This document shows, in pieces, positions 39,999 through 51,891 of a stretch of 64,000 nt of DNA. Position 1 is the first letter of the stretch; every line of letters begins with the position of its first letter. Source of the stretch: Corynebacterium pseudopelargi (GTDB lineage: Bacteria > Actinomycetota > Actinomycetes > Mycobacteriales > Mycobacteriaceae); the NCBI RefSeq assembly GCF_003814005.1, contig NZ_CP033898.1:1116001-1180000 (forward strand). The letters run 5' to 3'. The notes beneath the pieces are model-generated. The model did not search any database. It was given only the letters and a program-made list of their open reading frames with translations, and was not told where the DNA came from. The translations under genes were made by a program, and so were the position numbers.

Positions 39999-41428
39999 CA
40001 CAAGCGACGTCACATGCACCGCAGACCGACGACGAGATCATCGAGTCCATCGGCCCATACAATTACGGCTGGCATGACTCCGACGCCGCCGGTGCCTCGG
40101 CGCGCCGCGGATTAAACGAAGACGTCGTTCGGGACATTTCTGCCAAGAAGAATGAGCCCGAATGGATGCTTGAACAGCGCCTCAAGGCATTGCGCATCTT
40201 TGATAAGAAGCCGCTTCCTACCTGGGGTGCCGATTTGTCGGATATCGACTTCGACAACATCAAGTACTTCGTGCGTTCTACCGAACAGCAGGCCACCACC
40301 TGGGAAGACCTGCCCGAAGACATTAAAAACACCTACGACAAGCTCGGCATCCCCGAGGCTGAAAAGCAGCGCCTTGTTGCTGGTGTGGCCGCCCAGTACG
40401 AATCCGAGGTGGTCTACCACCAGATTCGCGAGGACCTCGAAAGCCAAGGCGTGATCTTTGTCGATACCGACACCGCCTTGCGCGAGCACGAAGAACTCTT
40501 CAAGGAGTACTTCGGCACCGTGATCCCTGCCGGCGACAATAAATTCTCCGCACTCAACTCCGCAGTGTGGTCCGGTGGATCCTTTATCTACGTGCCCAAG
40601 GGCGTGCACGTCGAGATTCCGCTGCAGGCGTATTTCCGCATCAACACCGAAAACATGGGTCAGTTCGAGCGCACGCTGATCATCGTGGATGAAGATGCCT
40701 ACGTGCACTATGTGGAAGGCTGCACCGCGCCGATTTATAAGTCGGATTCGCTGCACTCCGCCGTGGTGGAAATCATCGTGAAAAAGGGTGGCCGTTGCCG
40801 CTACACCACCATCCAGAACTGGTCCAACAACGTCTACAACCTCGTGACCAAGCGCACCAAGTGCGAAGAGGGCGCGACCATGGAATGGGTGGACGGCAAC
40901 ATCGGTTCCAAGGTGACCATGAAGTACCCGGCAGTGTGGATGACCGGCCCTTATGCCAAAGGCGAAGTGCTCTCGGTTGCCTTTGCTGGTGAAGGCCAAT
41001 TCCAAGACACCGGTGCGAAGATGACTCACATGGCCCCGCACACCTCCTCCAACATCGTGTCCAAGTCCGTTGCCCGTGGTGGCGGTCGCGCGGCTTATCG
41101 CGGTTTGGTGCGCATTAACGCCAACGCTCACCACTCCACCTCGAATGTGGAATGTGACGCGCTGCTGGTAGATAACATCTCGCGTTCGGATACCTACCCC
41201 TATAACGACATCCGTAATGACCACGTCTCACTTGGCCACGAGGCCACCGTGTCGCAGGTTTCCGAGGAGCAATTGTTCTACCTCATGTCCCGCGGTATCG
41301 CCGAAGACGAGGCAATGGCCATGATCGTTCGCGGCTTTGTCGAGCCCATTGCCAAGGAGCTGCCCATGGAATACGCCCTGGAGCTCAACCGTTTGATCGA
41401 ACTGCAGATGGAAGGATCGGTGGGTTAA
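39995..41428 (+). CDS. sufB: Fe-S cluster assembly scaffold SufB
   Basis: Core of the SufBC2D complex, where clusters are built. The 477-aa protein shows [17 protein letters not shown] at its start, the conserved [39 protein letters not shown], and a C-terminal [13 protein letters not shown] [22 protein letters not shown] 39995 overlaps the sufR stop and follows GAAAGGAGCGG. An in-frame open stretch upstream (from 39923) lies inside sufR and is rejected. No intein is present, unlike the M. tuberculosis homologue. Confidence 0.97.
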   Translation: MTQATSHAPQTDDEIIESIGPYNYGWHDSDAAGASARRGLNEDVVRDISAKKNEPEWMLEQRLKALRIFDKKPLPTWGADLSDIDFDNIKYFVRSTEQQATTWEDLPEDIKNTYDKLGIPEAEKQRLVAGVAAQYESEVVYHQIREDLESQGVIFVDTDTALREHEELFKEYFGTVIPAGDNKFSALNSAVWSGGSFIYVPKGVHVEIPLQAYFRINTENMGQFERTLIIVDEDAYVHYVEGCTAPIYKSDSLHSAVVEIIVKKGGRCRYTTIQNWSNNVYNLVTKRTKCEEGATMEWVDGNIGSKVTMKYPAVWMTGPYAKGEVLSVAFAGEGQFQDTGAKMTHMAPHTSSNIVSKSVARGGGRAAYRGLVRINANAHHSTSNVECDALLVDNISRSDTYPYNDIRNDHVSLGHEATVSQVSEEQLFYLMSRGIAEDEAMAMIVRGFVEPIAKELPMEYALELNRLIELQMEGSVG

Positions 41429-41433
41429 TCCAC

Positions 41434-42618
41434 ATGGCCGATGCAACTGTAAAAAACGCAACCGTCCACAACAACAAGGGCGACCTGTTCACCTCCTTTG
41501 ATGTTGCAGACTTCGACGTCCCTCACGGCAAAGATGAGGTGTGGCAATTTGTGCCGCTGCGCCGCCTGCGCGGGCTGCACAATGGCGAATTCGCCCAAGC
41601 CGTGGTCCCCAACGTAGAGATCACCGTGCCCGAAGGTGCTCAAGGTGTAGAGACTGCCATCTTGGAGCCTGGCGACGAGCGCCTGCGCCGCACCGGAGGC
41701 GCCGTGGATCGCGTTGGTGCCCAAGCATTTAGCTCCGCTGAAAAAGCTCGCTATGTGCACTTCGAGAAGGATTCCCACAACACCGAGCCTGTGACCGTGC
41801 ATGTGCAGGGCAAAGGTGAAGGCGTAACCAGCTTTGGCCACCTCGTAATCGACGTGGCTCAAGGCGCCGAGGCCGTAGTAGACCTGCGCTATACCGGCTC
41901 CGGCACGCATGCCGACAATGTGGAATTCATTGTTGGGGACAACGCAAAGCTCACCGTGATCGTCGACGCTTCCTGGGATGACGATGCCGTGCACCTTTCT
42001 GGCCAGGCAGCCGTCCTTGGCCGCGATGCGGTTTTGCGCCACAACGTCGCAGTATTCGGCGGCGAGATCGTCCGTATCGTTCCCCGCGTGCGCTTTAGTG
42101 CTCCCGGTGGCGACGCCGAGATGCTCGGCGTGTACTTCGCAGATGACGGACAGTTCTTTGAACAGCGCCTGCTGGTGGATCACGCGGTGCCCAACTGCCG
42201 CTCCAACGTGCTGTACAAGGGTGCGCTGCAGGCCGATAAGGAATCCGATAAGCCTGAGGCCAGGACTGCTTGGGTTGGCGACGTGCTGATCCGCGCCAAT
42301 GCCCAAGGCACCGACACCTATGAGGCCAACCGCAACCTGGTGCTCACCGAGGGTGCGCGCGCCGATGCCGTTCCGAACCTGGAAATTGAAACTGGCGAGA
42401 TCGCCGGTGCAGGCCACGCCGCCACCGTGGGTCGTTTTGATGATGAGCAAGAGTTCTACTTGCGTTCACGCGGCATCCCCGCAGAAGAAGCTCGCCGCTT
42501 GATTGTTCGTGGCTTCTTCTCTGAGGTCATTGGCCGCATCCCCGTTGCTGATATTCGCGAGGAGCTTGAGCGACGAGTGGCAGAAGAACTCGACACCCTC
42601 AAAGCAAAAACGCGCTAA
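41434..42618 (+). CDS. sufD: Fe-S cluster assembly protein SufD
   Basis: Partner of SufB in the SufBC2D scaffold; structurally related but lacking the sulfur-accepting site. The 394-aa protein has DEVWQFVPLRRLRGLH near residue 27, a central beta-helix, and the family end QEFYLRSRGIPAEEARRLIVRGFFSEVI. It starts 5 bases after sufB, so translation is probably coupled. Confidence 0.96.
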   Translation: MADATVKNATVHNNKGDLFTSFDVADFDVPHGKDEVWQFVPLRRLRGLHNGEFAQAVVPNVEITVPEGAQGVETAILEPGDERLRRTGGAVDRVGAQAFSSAEKARYVHFEKDSHNTEPVTVHVQGKGEGVTSFGHLVIDVAQGAEAVVDLRYTGSGTHADNVEFIVGDNAKLTVIVDASWDDDAVHLSGQAAVLGRDAVLRHNVAVFGGEIVRIVPRVRFSAPGGDAEMLGVYFADDGQFFEQRLLVDHAVPNCRSNVLYKGALQADKESDKPEARTAWVGDVLIRANAQGTDTYEANRNLVLTEGARADAVPNLEIETGEIAGAGHAATVGRFDDEQEFYLRSRGIPAEEARRLIVRGFFSEVIGRIPVADIREELERRVAEELDTLKAKTR

Positions 42619-42660
42619 GCCCCAACGAATCCCCAACAAAGCTGAAAGAAAACGATACGC

Positions 42661-44687
<2,027 letters not shown>

Positions 44688-44690
44688 ATC

Positions 44691-45143
44691 ATGAACCTTG
44701 AGTCTATGTACCAGGAAGTGATCCTGGATCACTATAAAAACCCGCACCACGCTGGCTTGCGGGAAAACTATGGTGCAGAAGTCCACCACGTCAATCCTTC
44801 CTGTGGCGATGAGATCACCTTGCGTGTGCATCTTTCTCAGGACGGCAAGACGGTAGAAGACGTGTCCTATGACGCTGAAGGCTGCTCGATTTCTCAGGCC
44901 TCCACCTCGGTGATGGCAGAAGAGGTCGTGGGCCAGCCTGTAGAGGCGGCGATGGAAAAGCTCGCGGAGTTTGAAAAGATGATCACCTCCCGCGGCAAAG
45001 TGGAAGGCGATGATGAGCTCATTGGCGACGGCATCGCCTTTGCCGGGGTATCGAAATATCCGGCGCGTGTGAAATGCGCCCTGCTTGGTTGGAAAGCGTT
45101 TCAAGCAGCGACATCCGAGGCACTAGAAGCACAGGAGCAATAA
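44691..45143 (+). CDS. sufU: SufU-type sulfur acceptor
   Basis: Zinc-dependent sulfurtransferase that receives sulfur from SufS. The 150-aa protein shows MYQEVILDHYKNPHHAGL, NPSCGDEITL with the first Cys, GCSISQAS with the second, and KCALLGWKAF with the third, the SufU zinc-ligand pattern. Compared with IscU it contains the extra segment GKVEGDDELIGDG that marks SufU. It starts 3 bases after sufS. Confidence 0.95.
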   Translation: MNLESMYQEVILDHYKNPHHAGLRENYGAEVHHVNPSCGDEITLRVHLSQDGKTVEDVSYDAEGCSISQASTSVMAEEVVGQPVEAAMEKLAEFEKMITSRGKVEGDDELIGDGIAFAGVSKYPARVKCALLGWKAFQAATSEALEAQEQ

Positions 45144-45144
45144 C

Positions 45145-45516
45145 GTGAGCGATAACGCACAAGAACAACAACCGCAACGCCCCGAGCAGTCTGAGGCCGA
45201 TCTGGCTAAGGCAGCGGATGTAGAAGAATACCTCCGCGACGTGATTGACCCAGAGCTCGGCATCAACGTGGTAGACCTCGGTCTGGTCTACGACATTTGG
45301 ATGGAAAACGAGACGCACGCGCACGTGAACATGACGCTTACCTCTCCGGCTTGTCCTCTTACCGATGTGTTAGAAGACCAAGCGCAGCAAGCAGTCGTGG
45401 GCAATGGTGTAGCAGAGTCCCTGACCCTGAACTGGGTGTGGATGCCACCGTGGGGTCCGCACATGATCACCGAGGAAGGCCGCGAGCAGCTTCGAGCCCT
45501 CGGATTCTCGGTATAG
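45145..45516 (+). CDS. sufT: SufT / MIP18-family (DUF59) Fe-S maturation protein
   Basis: Accessory factor for Fe-S protein maturation. The 123-aa protein has the DUF59 core: DVIDPELGINVVDLGLVYD, TLTSPACPLTDVLEDQ with the conserved Cys, and WMPPWGPHMITEEGREQLRALGF. The first 35 or so residues are Gln/Glu-rich and not conserved. GTG 45145 follows AGGAGCAA. It is the last gene of sufR-sufBDCSUT and is followed by a C tract and a terminator. Confidence 0.94.
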   Translation: MSDNAQEQQPQRPEQSEADLAKAADVEEYLRDVIDPELGINVVDLGLVYDIWMENETHAHVNMTLTSPACPLTDVLEDQAQQAVVGNGVAESLTLNWVWMPPWGPHMITEEGREQLRALGFSV

Positions 45517-45523
45517 CTCAACA

Positions 45524-45568
45524 CCCCCCCCGAAAGCGTCATCGCATCCTGTGTGATGGCGCTTTTTG
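45524..45568 (+). terminator. Terminator of the suf operon
   Basis: A 14-bp stem with two wobbles, AAAGCGTCATCGCA (45533-45546) with TGTGATGGCGCTTT (45552-45565), is followed by a T tract. A run of eight C residues (45524-45531) lies directly before it. Confidence 0.8.
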
Positions 45569-45618
45569 CTTTTCGACGCCCACCGTAGGTGGTGAAACTG
45601 CCAATTTTTCCAGCCTGA

Positions 45619-45624
45619 TAGGCT
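45619..45624 (+). promoter_or_regulatory. -10 element of the ABC-F gene
   Basis: TGATAGGCT contains an extended -10 (TG-n-TAnnnT) that ends 8 bases before GTG 45633, indicating a leaderless mRNA. Confidence 0.5.
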
Positions 45625-45632
45625 CTTGCCTC

Positions 45633-47264
45633 GTGATTGTGACCAATGATCTGGAAGTGCGCGTTGGCGCTCGAACCTTGCTGCATGCCCCTGGCCAACA
45701 TCTTCGGGTCCAGCCAGGAGATCGCATCGGGCTTGTGGGGCGCAATGGTGCTGGCAAAACCACCACCATGCGTATCCTTTCTGGCGAGACCGAACCCTAT
45801 GCGGGCACTGTGATCCGAAGTGGCGAGATTGGTTATCTGCCGCAGGATTCCAGGGAAGGCAATATCGAGCAGACTGCCCGCGACAGGGTGTTATCTGCCC
45901 GTGGCTTAGATCAGATCGTGCAATCCATGGAACGCCAACAAGAGATCATGGAAACAACCGAGCAGCCCAGCAAGCGAGACGCGGCTATTCGCAAATACTC
46001 GCGTTTAGAGGAGCGCTACCACGCCCTCGGCGGCTATGAGGCTTCCTCCGAGGCCGCTCGCATCTGCGATAACCTCGGGCTTCCTGCCCGCATCCTCGAC
46101 CAAAAACTCAGCACTCTTTCTGGTGGTCAGCGTCGCCGAGTGGAGTTGGCACAGATCCTGTTTGCCGCCAGCGCAGGTTCGGGAAAGTCGCAAGTAACCT
46201 TGCTTCTCGACGAACCAACGAACCACCTTGATGCTGATTCGATCACCTGGTTGCGCCATTTTCTTACTAAGCATGAAGGTGGCCTGATCATGATCTCGCA
46301 CGACGTGGAACTGCTTGATGCCGTGTGCAATAAGGTGTGGTTCTTAGACGCGGTGCGTGCAGAGGCTGATGTGTACAACATGAGCTTTTCCAAATACAAA
46401 GACGCCCGCGCCACGGATGAGGCTCGGCGTAGGCGTGAGCGCGCCAATGCCGAAAAGAAGGCCGCGGCCTTAAAGGATCAAGCCGCACGCTTGGGTGCAA
46501 AGGCCACCAAGGCTGCTGCAGCAAAACAGATGCTGGCTCGCGCTGAGCGCATGATGGGCTCATTAGATGAGGTGCGCCAACAAGATCGCGTGGCCCATAT
46601 CCAATTCCCCACGCCGGCACCCTGTGGCAAAACACCGCTGCACGCCAAGGGTCTGACCAAAATGTATGGCTCCCTCGAAGTATTCGCTGGCGTCGACCTT
46701 GCCATTGATAAAGGATCCAGGGTGGTCGTGCTTGGATTTAATGGCGCAGGTAAAACCACCTTGCTCAAATTGCTCGCCGGGGTAGAGCGCACCGATGGTG
46801 AAGGCGGGATCGTTACTGGCCATGGGCTCAAGATCGGCTACTTTGCCCAGGAGCACGACACCATTGATCCTGAAAAATCGGTGTGGCAAAACACCATTGA
46901 GGCCTGCCCAGAAGCAGGGGAGCAAGACCTGCGAGGCCTACTCGGTGCCTTCATGTTCTCTGGAGAACAGCTCGACCAACCTGCCGGCACGTTATCCGGT
47001 GGTGAGAAAACTCGCCTTGCCCTAGCCGCGCTCGTGTCCTCGCGCGCCAATGTGTTATTGCTTGACGAGCCAACCAATAACCTAGATCCAGTCTCGCGAG
47101 AACAAGTACTCGACGCACTCCGAAGCTATCAAGGCGCCGTGGTGCTGGTAACCCACGATCCTGGGGCAGTGCGTGCCTTAGAACCAGAACGAGTCATCGT
47201 GCTCCCAGATGGCGATGAGGACTTGTGGAATGACGAGTACATGGAGATTGTCGAGCTCGCCTAA
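45633..47264 (+). CDS. ABC-F family ATPase
   Basis: Soluble tandem ATPase of the ABC-F class; members act on ribosomes in translation control or antibiotic protection. The 543-aa protein has two ABC domains: the first with GRNGAGKTTTM, LSGGQRRRVELAQ and LLLDEPTNHLD, the second with GFNGAGKTTLLKLLAG, LSGGEKTRLALAA and LLLDEPTNNLD, joined by a charged linker rich in Arg, Lys and Ala (about residues 245-310). It has no membrane helices. GTG 45633 supported by the -10 element and the family start VIVTNDLEVRVGAR. It corresponds by place and layout to the ABC-F protein near acn in mycobacteria; it is not EttA by linker. Confidence 0.92.
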   Translation: MIVTNDLEVRVGARTLLHAPGQHLRVQPGDRIGLVGRNGAGKTTTMRILSGETEPYAGTVIRSGEIGYLPQDSREGNIEQTARDRVLSARGLDQIVQSMERQQEIMETTEQPSKRDAAIRKYSRLEERYHALGGYEASSEAARICDNLGLPARILDQKLSTLSGGQRRRVELAQILFAASAGSGKSQVTLLLDEPTNHLDADSITWLRHFLTKHEGGLIMISHDVELLDAVCNKVWFLDAVRAEADVYNMSFSKYKDARATDEARRRRERANAEKKAAALKDQAARLGAKATKAAAAKQMLARAERMMGSLDEVRQQDRVAHIQFPTPAPCGKTPLHAKGLTKMYGSLEVFAGVDLAIDKGSRVVVLGFNGAGKTTLLKLLAGVERTDGEGGIVTGHGLKIGYFAQEHDTIDPEKSVWQNTIEACPEAGEQDLRGLLGAFMFSGEQLDQPAGTLSGGEKTRLALAALVSSRANVLLLDEPTNNLDPVSREQVLDALRSYQGAVVLVTHDPGAVRALEPERVIVLPDGDEDLWNDEYMEIVELA

Positions 47265-47435
47265 GAAACCCGTGGTGGAGATCCACCCTTTGGCCGGCGC
47301 TGTAATCGGCGCAACTCCTCCAAGCAAGGGCGGCACGCTTGGCAATCCGGGTCACAGGAGGGCTGAATCGTGGGCGTATTCACTTGAGTGTTATAGTTCG
47401 ATGATCTGCACGAACACATAACAAGGGAGTTTCTT

Positions 47436-48929
47436 GTGCGCTCCGATACACATGAACCTGACCCATCGGCAGCACATTCTGCCAACGAGCGTCAGTTTTT
47501 CGGTCATCCTTGGGGTCTAGCGAACCTTTCCGGCGTAGAGATGTGGGAGCGTTTCAGCTTCTACGGCCTTCAGGCACTCTTGGCCTACTACCTGTATTAC
47601 TCAGTGGCCGATGGCGGCCTGGGCATGCAGGAATCGACGGCCTTGTCCATCGTCGGCGCCTACGGCGGTCTGGTGTACCTCACCAGCGTTGCCGGCGCCT
47701 GGGTGGCAGACCGCATCCTCTCGGCAGAACGCACCCTGTTCTATTCCGCCATCTTGGTCATGTGCGGTCACATCAGCCTGGCTATTTTGCCGGGCTTTGT
47801 TGGCGTAGCAATCGGTCTGGTGTGCATTGCCGTGGGCTCAGGTGGCCTCAAGACCACCTCGCAGGTGGTGCTCGGCCAGCTCTATGATCGCGAGGATCCT
47901 CGCCGTGATGGCGGTTTTTCCATCTACTACATGGGCGTGAATATCGGCGGCCTGCTCGGCCCGCTGATCACCAACGCCTTGTGGGGTTGGAAGGGCTTCC
48001 ACTGGGGCTTTGGTGCCGCGGCATTGATGATGGCCATCGGCTTGATCCAGTACATCTTGATGCGTAAGCAAACCATCAAAGATGCCGGCCACGAGGTTGC
48101 TAACCCGCTTCCCAAGAGCAAGTACCTGCCGGTGTTTATCGGCGCAGCCGTAGTGATTCTCGGCTTTGTCATGCTTTTTGTTAGCGGCGTGCTGCATGTA
48201 AACCAGCTCTCTAACATCACGGCCTTGATCGCGCTGTTGATTGCCGTTGGCCTCTGGGTAGAGATGTACCGCTCTGATCTTGTCACTGCCGACGAACGCT
48301 CCAGGCTCATCGGTTTTATCCCGATGTTTATTGCCGGCGTCTTGTTCTTCTCCATCTTCCAGCAGCAATTCACCGTGCTCGCCGTCTATTCCGACCAACG
48401 CCTCAACCGCAATCTCTTCGGCTGGGAAGTGCCACCAGGCATGGTGCAGTCCATCAACCCGCTGTTCATTATCATCTTCGCCGGCGTCTTTGCCTCCATG
48501 TGGACCAAACTCGGCAATAGGCAGCCCACCTATGGCGTGAAGTTCGCTTTGGCGCTGATGGTATCCGGTCTGACCATGCTCATCTTCTTGCCCTTTGCAG
48601 GCGGAGAAGCCAACTCCACGCCTTTCTGGGTGCTGGCACTAATCCTCTTCCTGCTCACCATGGCAGAGCTGCTGCTAAGCCCCGTGGGTAACTCCATGGC
48701 AACCCGCCTTGCACCGGCAGCATTCCCCACGCGCATGTTCGCCTTGTGGATGCTCAGCGTGAGCCTTGGTACCGCACTGTCTGGTTCGCTGGCGGCCTTC
48801 TACGATCCCAATGATGCCGGAGCAGAGCGCGCATACTTCATGGCGCTGTGTGCCGGTGCCGCAGGCGTGGGCTTGATCATGTTCCTCATGCGCGGCTGGA
48901 TCAACCGCAAGTTCATCGACGTGCACTAG
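47436..48929 (+). CDS. Proton-dependent oligopeptide transporter (POT/PTR2 family)
   Basis: Proton-coupled uptake of di- and tripeptides. The 497-aa protein has about 14 membrane helices, an N-terminal ExxERF motif in SGVEMWERFSFYGLQALLAYYL (helix 1, residues about 28-48), and the FSIYYMGVNIGGLLGPLI region typical of the family. GTG 47436 follows AAGGGAG by about 6 bases. TATAGT near 47391 may be its -10. It is followed by a terminator and converges with the M24 peptidase gene, a functional fit of peptide uptake with peptide hydrolysis. Confidence 0.93.
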   Translation: MRSDTHEPDPSAAHSANERQFFGHPWGLANLSGVEMWERFSFYGLQALLAYYLYYSVADGGLGMQESTALSIVGAYGGLVYLTSVAGAWVADRILSAERTLFYSAILVMCGHISLAILPGFVGVAIGLVCIAVGSGGLKTTSQVVLGQLYDREDPRRDGGFSIYYMGVNIGGLLGPLITNALWGWKGFHWGFGAAALMMAIGLIQYILMRKQTIKDAGHEVANPLPKSKYLPVFIGAAVVILGFVMLFVSGVLHVNQLSNITALIALLIAVGLWVEMYRSDLVTADERSRLIGFIPMFIAGVLFFSIFQQQFTVLAVYSDQRLNRNLFGWEVPPGMVQSINPLFIIIFAGVFASMWTKLGNRQPTYGVKFALALMVSGLTMLIFLPFAGGEANSTPFWVLALILFLLTMAELLLSPVGNSMATRLAPAAFPTRMFALWMLSVSLGTALSGSLAAFYDPNDAGAERAYFMALCAGAAGVGLIMFLMRGWINRKFIDVH

Positions 48930-48964
48930 GTCTATACCACTAGGCATATACCAGGCACATCACC

Positions 48965-49030
48965 GCAGGAGCCTTCCCTTTACATCCCACCGAATATTCT
49001 CGGAGGTGTTGGGCAGGCTCCTGCCTTTTG
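48965..49030 (+). terminator. Terminator after the peptide transporter
   Basis: GCAGGAGCCT (48965-48974) pairs with AGGCTCCTGC (49015-49024), with a further CCACC/GGTG pairing in the loop, then CTTTTG. Confidence 0.7.
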
Positions 49031-49043
49031 TGTATCCGGTGCA

Positions 49044-49081
49044 TACAACAATGCGCCTGCAACCGAGTGCTGCAGGCGCAT
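49044..49081 (-). terminator. Terminator after the M24 peptidase gene
   Basis: ATGCGCCTGCA (49051-49061) pairs perfectly with TGCAGGCGCAT (49071-49081). On the minus strand it is followed by TTGTTGT. Confidence 0.75.
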
Positions 49082-49099
49082 GAAGATCAGGAGTATTGC

Positions 49100-50185
49100 T
49101 TAAACTCTTTGCAGCTCGTGTGGTGTGAGGTTAATTGGACGAGCGCCATCGGCTTCAAGGATCACGATGTCTTCTACACGGGCACCCCATTGGCCAGGGA
49201 AGTACACACCGGGTTCGATGGAAAAGGCCATGCCTTCGCGTAACACCACATCATTGCCAGCAATGATGAAGGGCTCTTCGTGGCAAGAAAGCCCGATCCC
49301 GTGGCCGGTGCGGTGGATGAAAAATTCGCCATAACCAGCATCCTCGATGATGTCTCGGACCACCTGGTCCACCTCGCCGGCGCGCACGCCGGGCTTGGCA
49401 AAGGCCAGGCCTGCCTCCTGTGCCTGTTGCAGCACGTCGTAGGTTGCTTGCTGCTCATCAGTGGGTTCACCCACCACATAGTTGCGGGTGCAATCGGAGT
49501 GGTAGCCAGAATCCAAGGTGCCGCCAATGTCGACCACCACGATGTCGCCTTCCTCAATCACTCGATCAGAGAAGTCGTGGTGCGGATCGGCGCCGTGGGG
49601 ACCAGAGCCAACGATGATGAAGTCCACCACCACGTGCTCTTCAAGGATGAGCTCGCGCAGCTTATCGGCAACCTCGCGCTCGGTCACACCAGCGCGCAAG
49701 AGTTCGGGAACCTTACGGTGCACCGCGTCGATGGCTTCGGCTGCGCGGGTGAGCTCCCGGATCTCGGCATCGTCTTTTTTAACAAAGGTTTCTGCCAGCA
49801 CCTTCGTGGCGTTGAAGGCCTCCACACCGCGGCTTTGCAGCTCGATAAGGTGATCGGCCGTCATCGCTGCGCTCACGGCCAGTTTGCCTGCTGGCACGAA
49901 GCTATAGGGATCCTCACCGTCATTCCAGCCGCGGATCTCGATCCCGAGCGCGCCTGCTTTGGACCTTTTCAAATCGGCTACGTCTACGCCAGGGGCAAAA
50001 ATGAAGTCGCGTTCGCCCAGCACGAGGCCGGCGAAGCGCTCATGCGTATGCATCTTGGAATCCAACAGGTACTCAAAGTCAGGACCAGGAGTAATCAGGA
50101 CACCGTCCAACCCAGCCTTTGCAGCCGCTTGTTTGGCTGCATCGATGCGGGAACGAAACGTCTCTAATGAAAATCCTTCAAACAT
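49100..50185 (-). CDS. pepQ: M24B-family aminopeptidase (Xaa-Pro dipeptidase-like)
   Basis: Metallopeptidase of the creatinase/prolidase fold that cleaves peptide bonds before proline. The 361-aa protein has an N-terminal creatinase-like domain and the catalytic domain with all five metal ligands in place: the two Asp of VVVDIGGTLDSGYHSDCTR, His of HRTGHGIGL, and Glu in FSIEPGVY and RVEDIVI. Whether it is PepQ or a related aminopeptidase P cannot be told here. ATG 50185 is chosen over an upstream in-frame start because TAGACT ends 7 bases before it. Confidence 0.9.
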   Translation of the reverse strand: MFEGFSLETFRSRIDAAKQAAAKAGLDGVLITPGPDFEYLLDSKMHTHERFAGLVLGERDFIFAPGVDVADLKRSKAGALGIEIRGWNDGEDPYSFVPAGKLAVSAAMTADHLIELQSRGVEAFNATKVLAETFVKKDDAEIRELTRAAEAIDAVHRKVPELLRAGVTEREVADKLRELILEEHVVVDFIIVGSGPHGADPHHDFSDRVIEEGDIVVVDIGGTLDSGYHSDCTRNYVVGEPTDEQQATYDVLQQAQEAGLAFAKPGVRAGEVDQVVRDIIEDAGYGEFFIHRTGHGIGLSCHEEPFIIAGNDVVLREGMAFSIEPGVYFPGQWGARVEDIVILEADGARPINLTPHELQRV

Positions 50186-50192
50186 AACGCCG

Positions 50193-50198
50193 AGTCTA
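50193..50198 (-). promoter_or_regulatory. -10 element of the M24 peptidase gene
   Basis: TAGACT on the minus strand, 7 bases before ATG 50185. No ribosome-binding site is visible, consistent with a leaderless mRNA. Confidence 0.5.
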
Positions 50199-50346
50199 GT
50201 GCTGCTGGCCAAGCCACGTCGCGCTTGGCTAAGGCAGGCGTATCCTCATCAGCATGAAGTGCAAAAAGTGTTCCAACAAGGACAAATGGAATAGCTTGAG
50301 CCGAACACAAAAGGCCGGCATCCTCGTGATTTGAGGAGCCGACCTT

Positions 50347-50484
50347 GTGGCCAAGCTGGCTGCCTGGCATTACCTGTATCACCTGCCAGCAGAAAAGATT
50401 CGCGGCAAGAAAGGCTGGTGGTTGCCCATCACCTTGATCAATGGTGTGGGCTCGCCTGCGTTCTTGCTTTTTGGCCGGAAATAG
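50347..50484 (+). CDS. Small 45-aa PLDc_N-like protein or remnant
   Basis: A short frame starting at GTG 50347, 8 bases after a good GAGGAG (50333-50338). It reads VAKLAAWHYLYHLPAEKIRG, then a basic stretch, WWLPITLINGVGSPAFLL and FGRK at the end. The pattern Pro-Ala-Glu-x-Ile-Arg-Gly-Lys, Trp, Asn-x-x-Gly, FGRK matches the second half of PLDc_N-type small membrane proteins, which normally have one more N-terminal helix; an in-frame TGA at 50332 removes it. It is either a real one-helix protein or a truncated remnant. It lies between the M24 gene and the UPF0210 gene, on the opposite strand to both. Confidence 0.5.
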   Translation: MAKLAAWHYLYHLPAEKIRGKKGWWLPITLINGVGSPAFLLFGRK

Positions 50485-50505
50485 GTGCCGTTGGACGTCG
50501 AAAAG

Positions 50506-51882
50506 CTAATTTCTGAAACCGTGAACCGGGGCGGGGATGAAGCCGCCGCGGGCAATGAATTCCTCGTTGCCGACCTTGGATACGGGAATCACCGGTGCGT
50601 AGCCGAGCAGGCCGCCGAAGTTTACCTCGTCGCCAGGGTTGGTGCCGGGCACAGGAATCACGCGCACCGCGGTCGTTTTATGGTTCATCACACCGATTGC
50701 CGCTTCGTCGGCGATCATGCCTGAAATCTGAGCGGCGGTGGTATCACCTGGAATGGCCACCATGTCCAGGCCCACAGAACAAATCGCGGTCATGGCTTCG
50801 AGCTTGTCCAAAGAGATATTGCCGGCGCGAACTGCGTCGATCATGCCCTTATCTTCAGACACGGGAATAAAGGAGCCAGACAGGCCACCGATGCGCGAAC
50901 ACGCCATCATGCCGCCCTTTTTCACTGCGTCGTTGAGCAACGCCAGGGCAGCGGTGGTGCCGTGGGTCCCGGCTTGGTCAAGGCCCATGTGCTCGAGGAT
51001 ATGAGCTACCGAGTCGCCCAACTCTGCAGTGGGGGCGAGGGAGAGATCCACGATGCCAAAAGGCACCCCTAAACGCTCAGAGGCCATATTGCCAACGAGC
51101 TGGCCTGCGCGGGTGATCTTAAAAGCGGCCTTCTTAATCTCCTCGGCCACCTCGTTGAGGCTTGCACCTTCTAAGGAACCGAGTGCGCGATCGACCACGC
51201 CGGGGCCGGAAACGCCCACGCTTACCACGCAATCGGGCTCTTCTACGCCGTGGAAGGCACCGGCCATAAAGGGGTTATCGCCAACGGAGTTAGCAAAAAC
51301 CACCAGCTTGGCGCAGGCGATGGCGTCGCGGTCCTTGGTGAGCTCAGCAGCTTCCTTAATCACGAGCCCGAGCTCGCGCACGGCGTCCATATTGATGCCT
51401 GCGCGAGAAGAACCAACGTTGACCGAAGAGCACACCACATCGGTCTGGCTCAAGGCTTCGGGGATAGAAGCAATCAGCCGGCGATCGCCCTGGGTCATGC
51501 CCTTTTCTACGAGCGCGGAATAGCCACCCACGAAGTTCACGCCTACCTTCTTGGCGGCGCGGTCGAGGGCATGTGCCAGCGGAACCGGGGATTCTTCGTG
51601 TGCGGCAGCGATCAGCGCGATTGGGGTGACGGAGATGCGCTTATTCACGATCGGGATGCCGAGTTCGCGTTCAATTGCCTCGCACTCGGGAACCAGGCGT
51701 GCAGCCAGGCGGGTGATCTTTGCTTCTACTGCCTCACAGGTGGCCTCCATGGAACCTCGGACGCAATCGAGCAAGGAGATGCCCATGGTCACTGTGCGGA
51801 TATCGAGGCGGTATTGCTCGATCATCTCGATGGTGTCGAGGATATTGGAAGAGGAGTGCAAGGTGGTCATTGGTTGTTGCAT
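50506..51882 (-). CDS. UPF0210 (DUF711) family protein
   Basis: Conserved 458-aa cytoplasmic protein of unknown activity, distantly related to glycyl-radical enzyme-associated families by fold only. Characteristic segments are [14 protein letters not shown] near residue 30, [12 protein letters not shown] [47 protein letters not shown] and [14 protein letters not shown]. Start taken as ATG 51882, 5 bases after AGGTGG; GTG 51891 and ATG 51870 are alternatives. It follows the ACT-domain gene with almost no gap. This two-gene pair is conserved in many bacteria, implying joint function. Confidence 0.9.
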   Translation of the reverse strand: MQQPMTTLHSSSNILDTIEMIEQYRLDIRTVTMGISLLDCVRGSMEATCEAVEAKITRLAARLVPECEAIERELGIPIVNKRISVTPIALIAAAHEESPVPLAHALDRAAKKVGVNFVGGYSALVEKGMTQGDRRLIASIPEALSQTDVVCSSVNVGSSRAGINMDAVRELGLVIKEAAELTKDRDAIACAKLVVFANSVGDNPFMAGAFHGVEEPDCVVSVGVSGPGVVDRALGSLEGASLNEVAEEIKKAAFKITRAGQLVGNMASERLGVPFGIVDLSLAPTAELGDSVAHILEHMGLDQAGTHGTTAALALLNDAVKKGGMMACSRIGGLSGSFIPVSEDKGMIDAVRAGNISLDKLEAMTAICSVGLDMVAIPGDTTAAQISGMIADEAAIGVMNHKTTAVRVIPVPGTNPGDEVNFGGLLGYAPVIPVSKVGNEEFIARGGFIPAPVHGFRN

Positions 51883-51891
51883 CGCGGCCAC

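Noticed and set aside
40112..41224. 370-codon open frame antisense to sufB
   Set aside because: Same codon-bias effect; sufB is clear on the plus strand.
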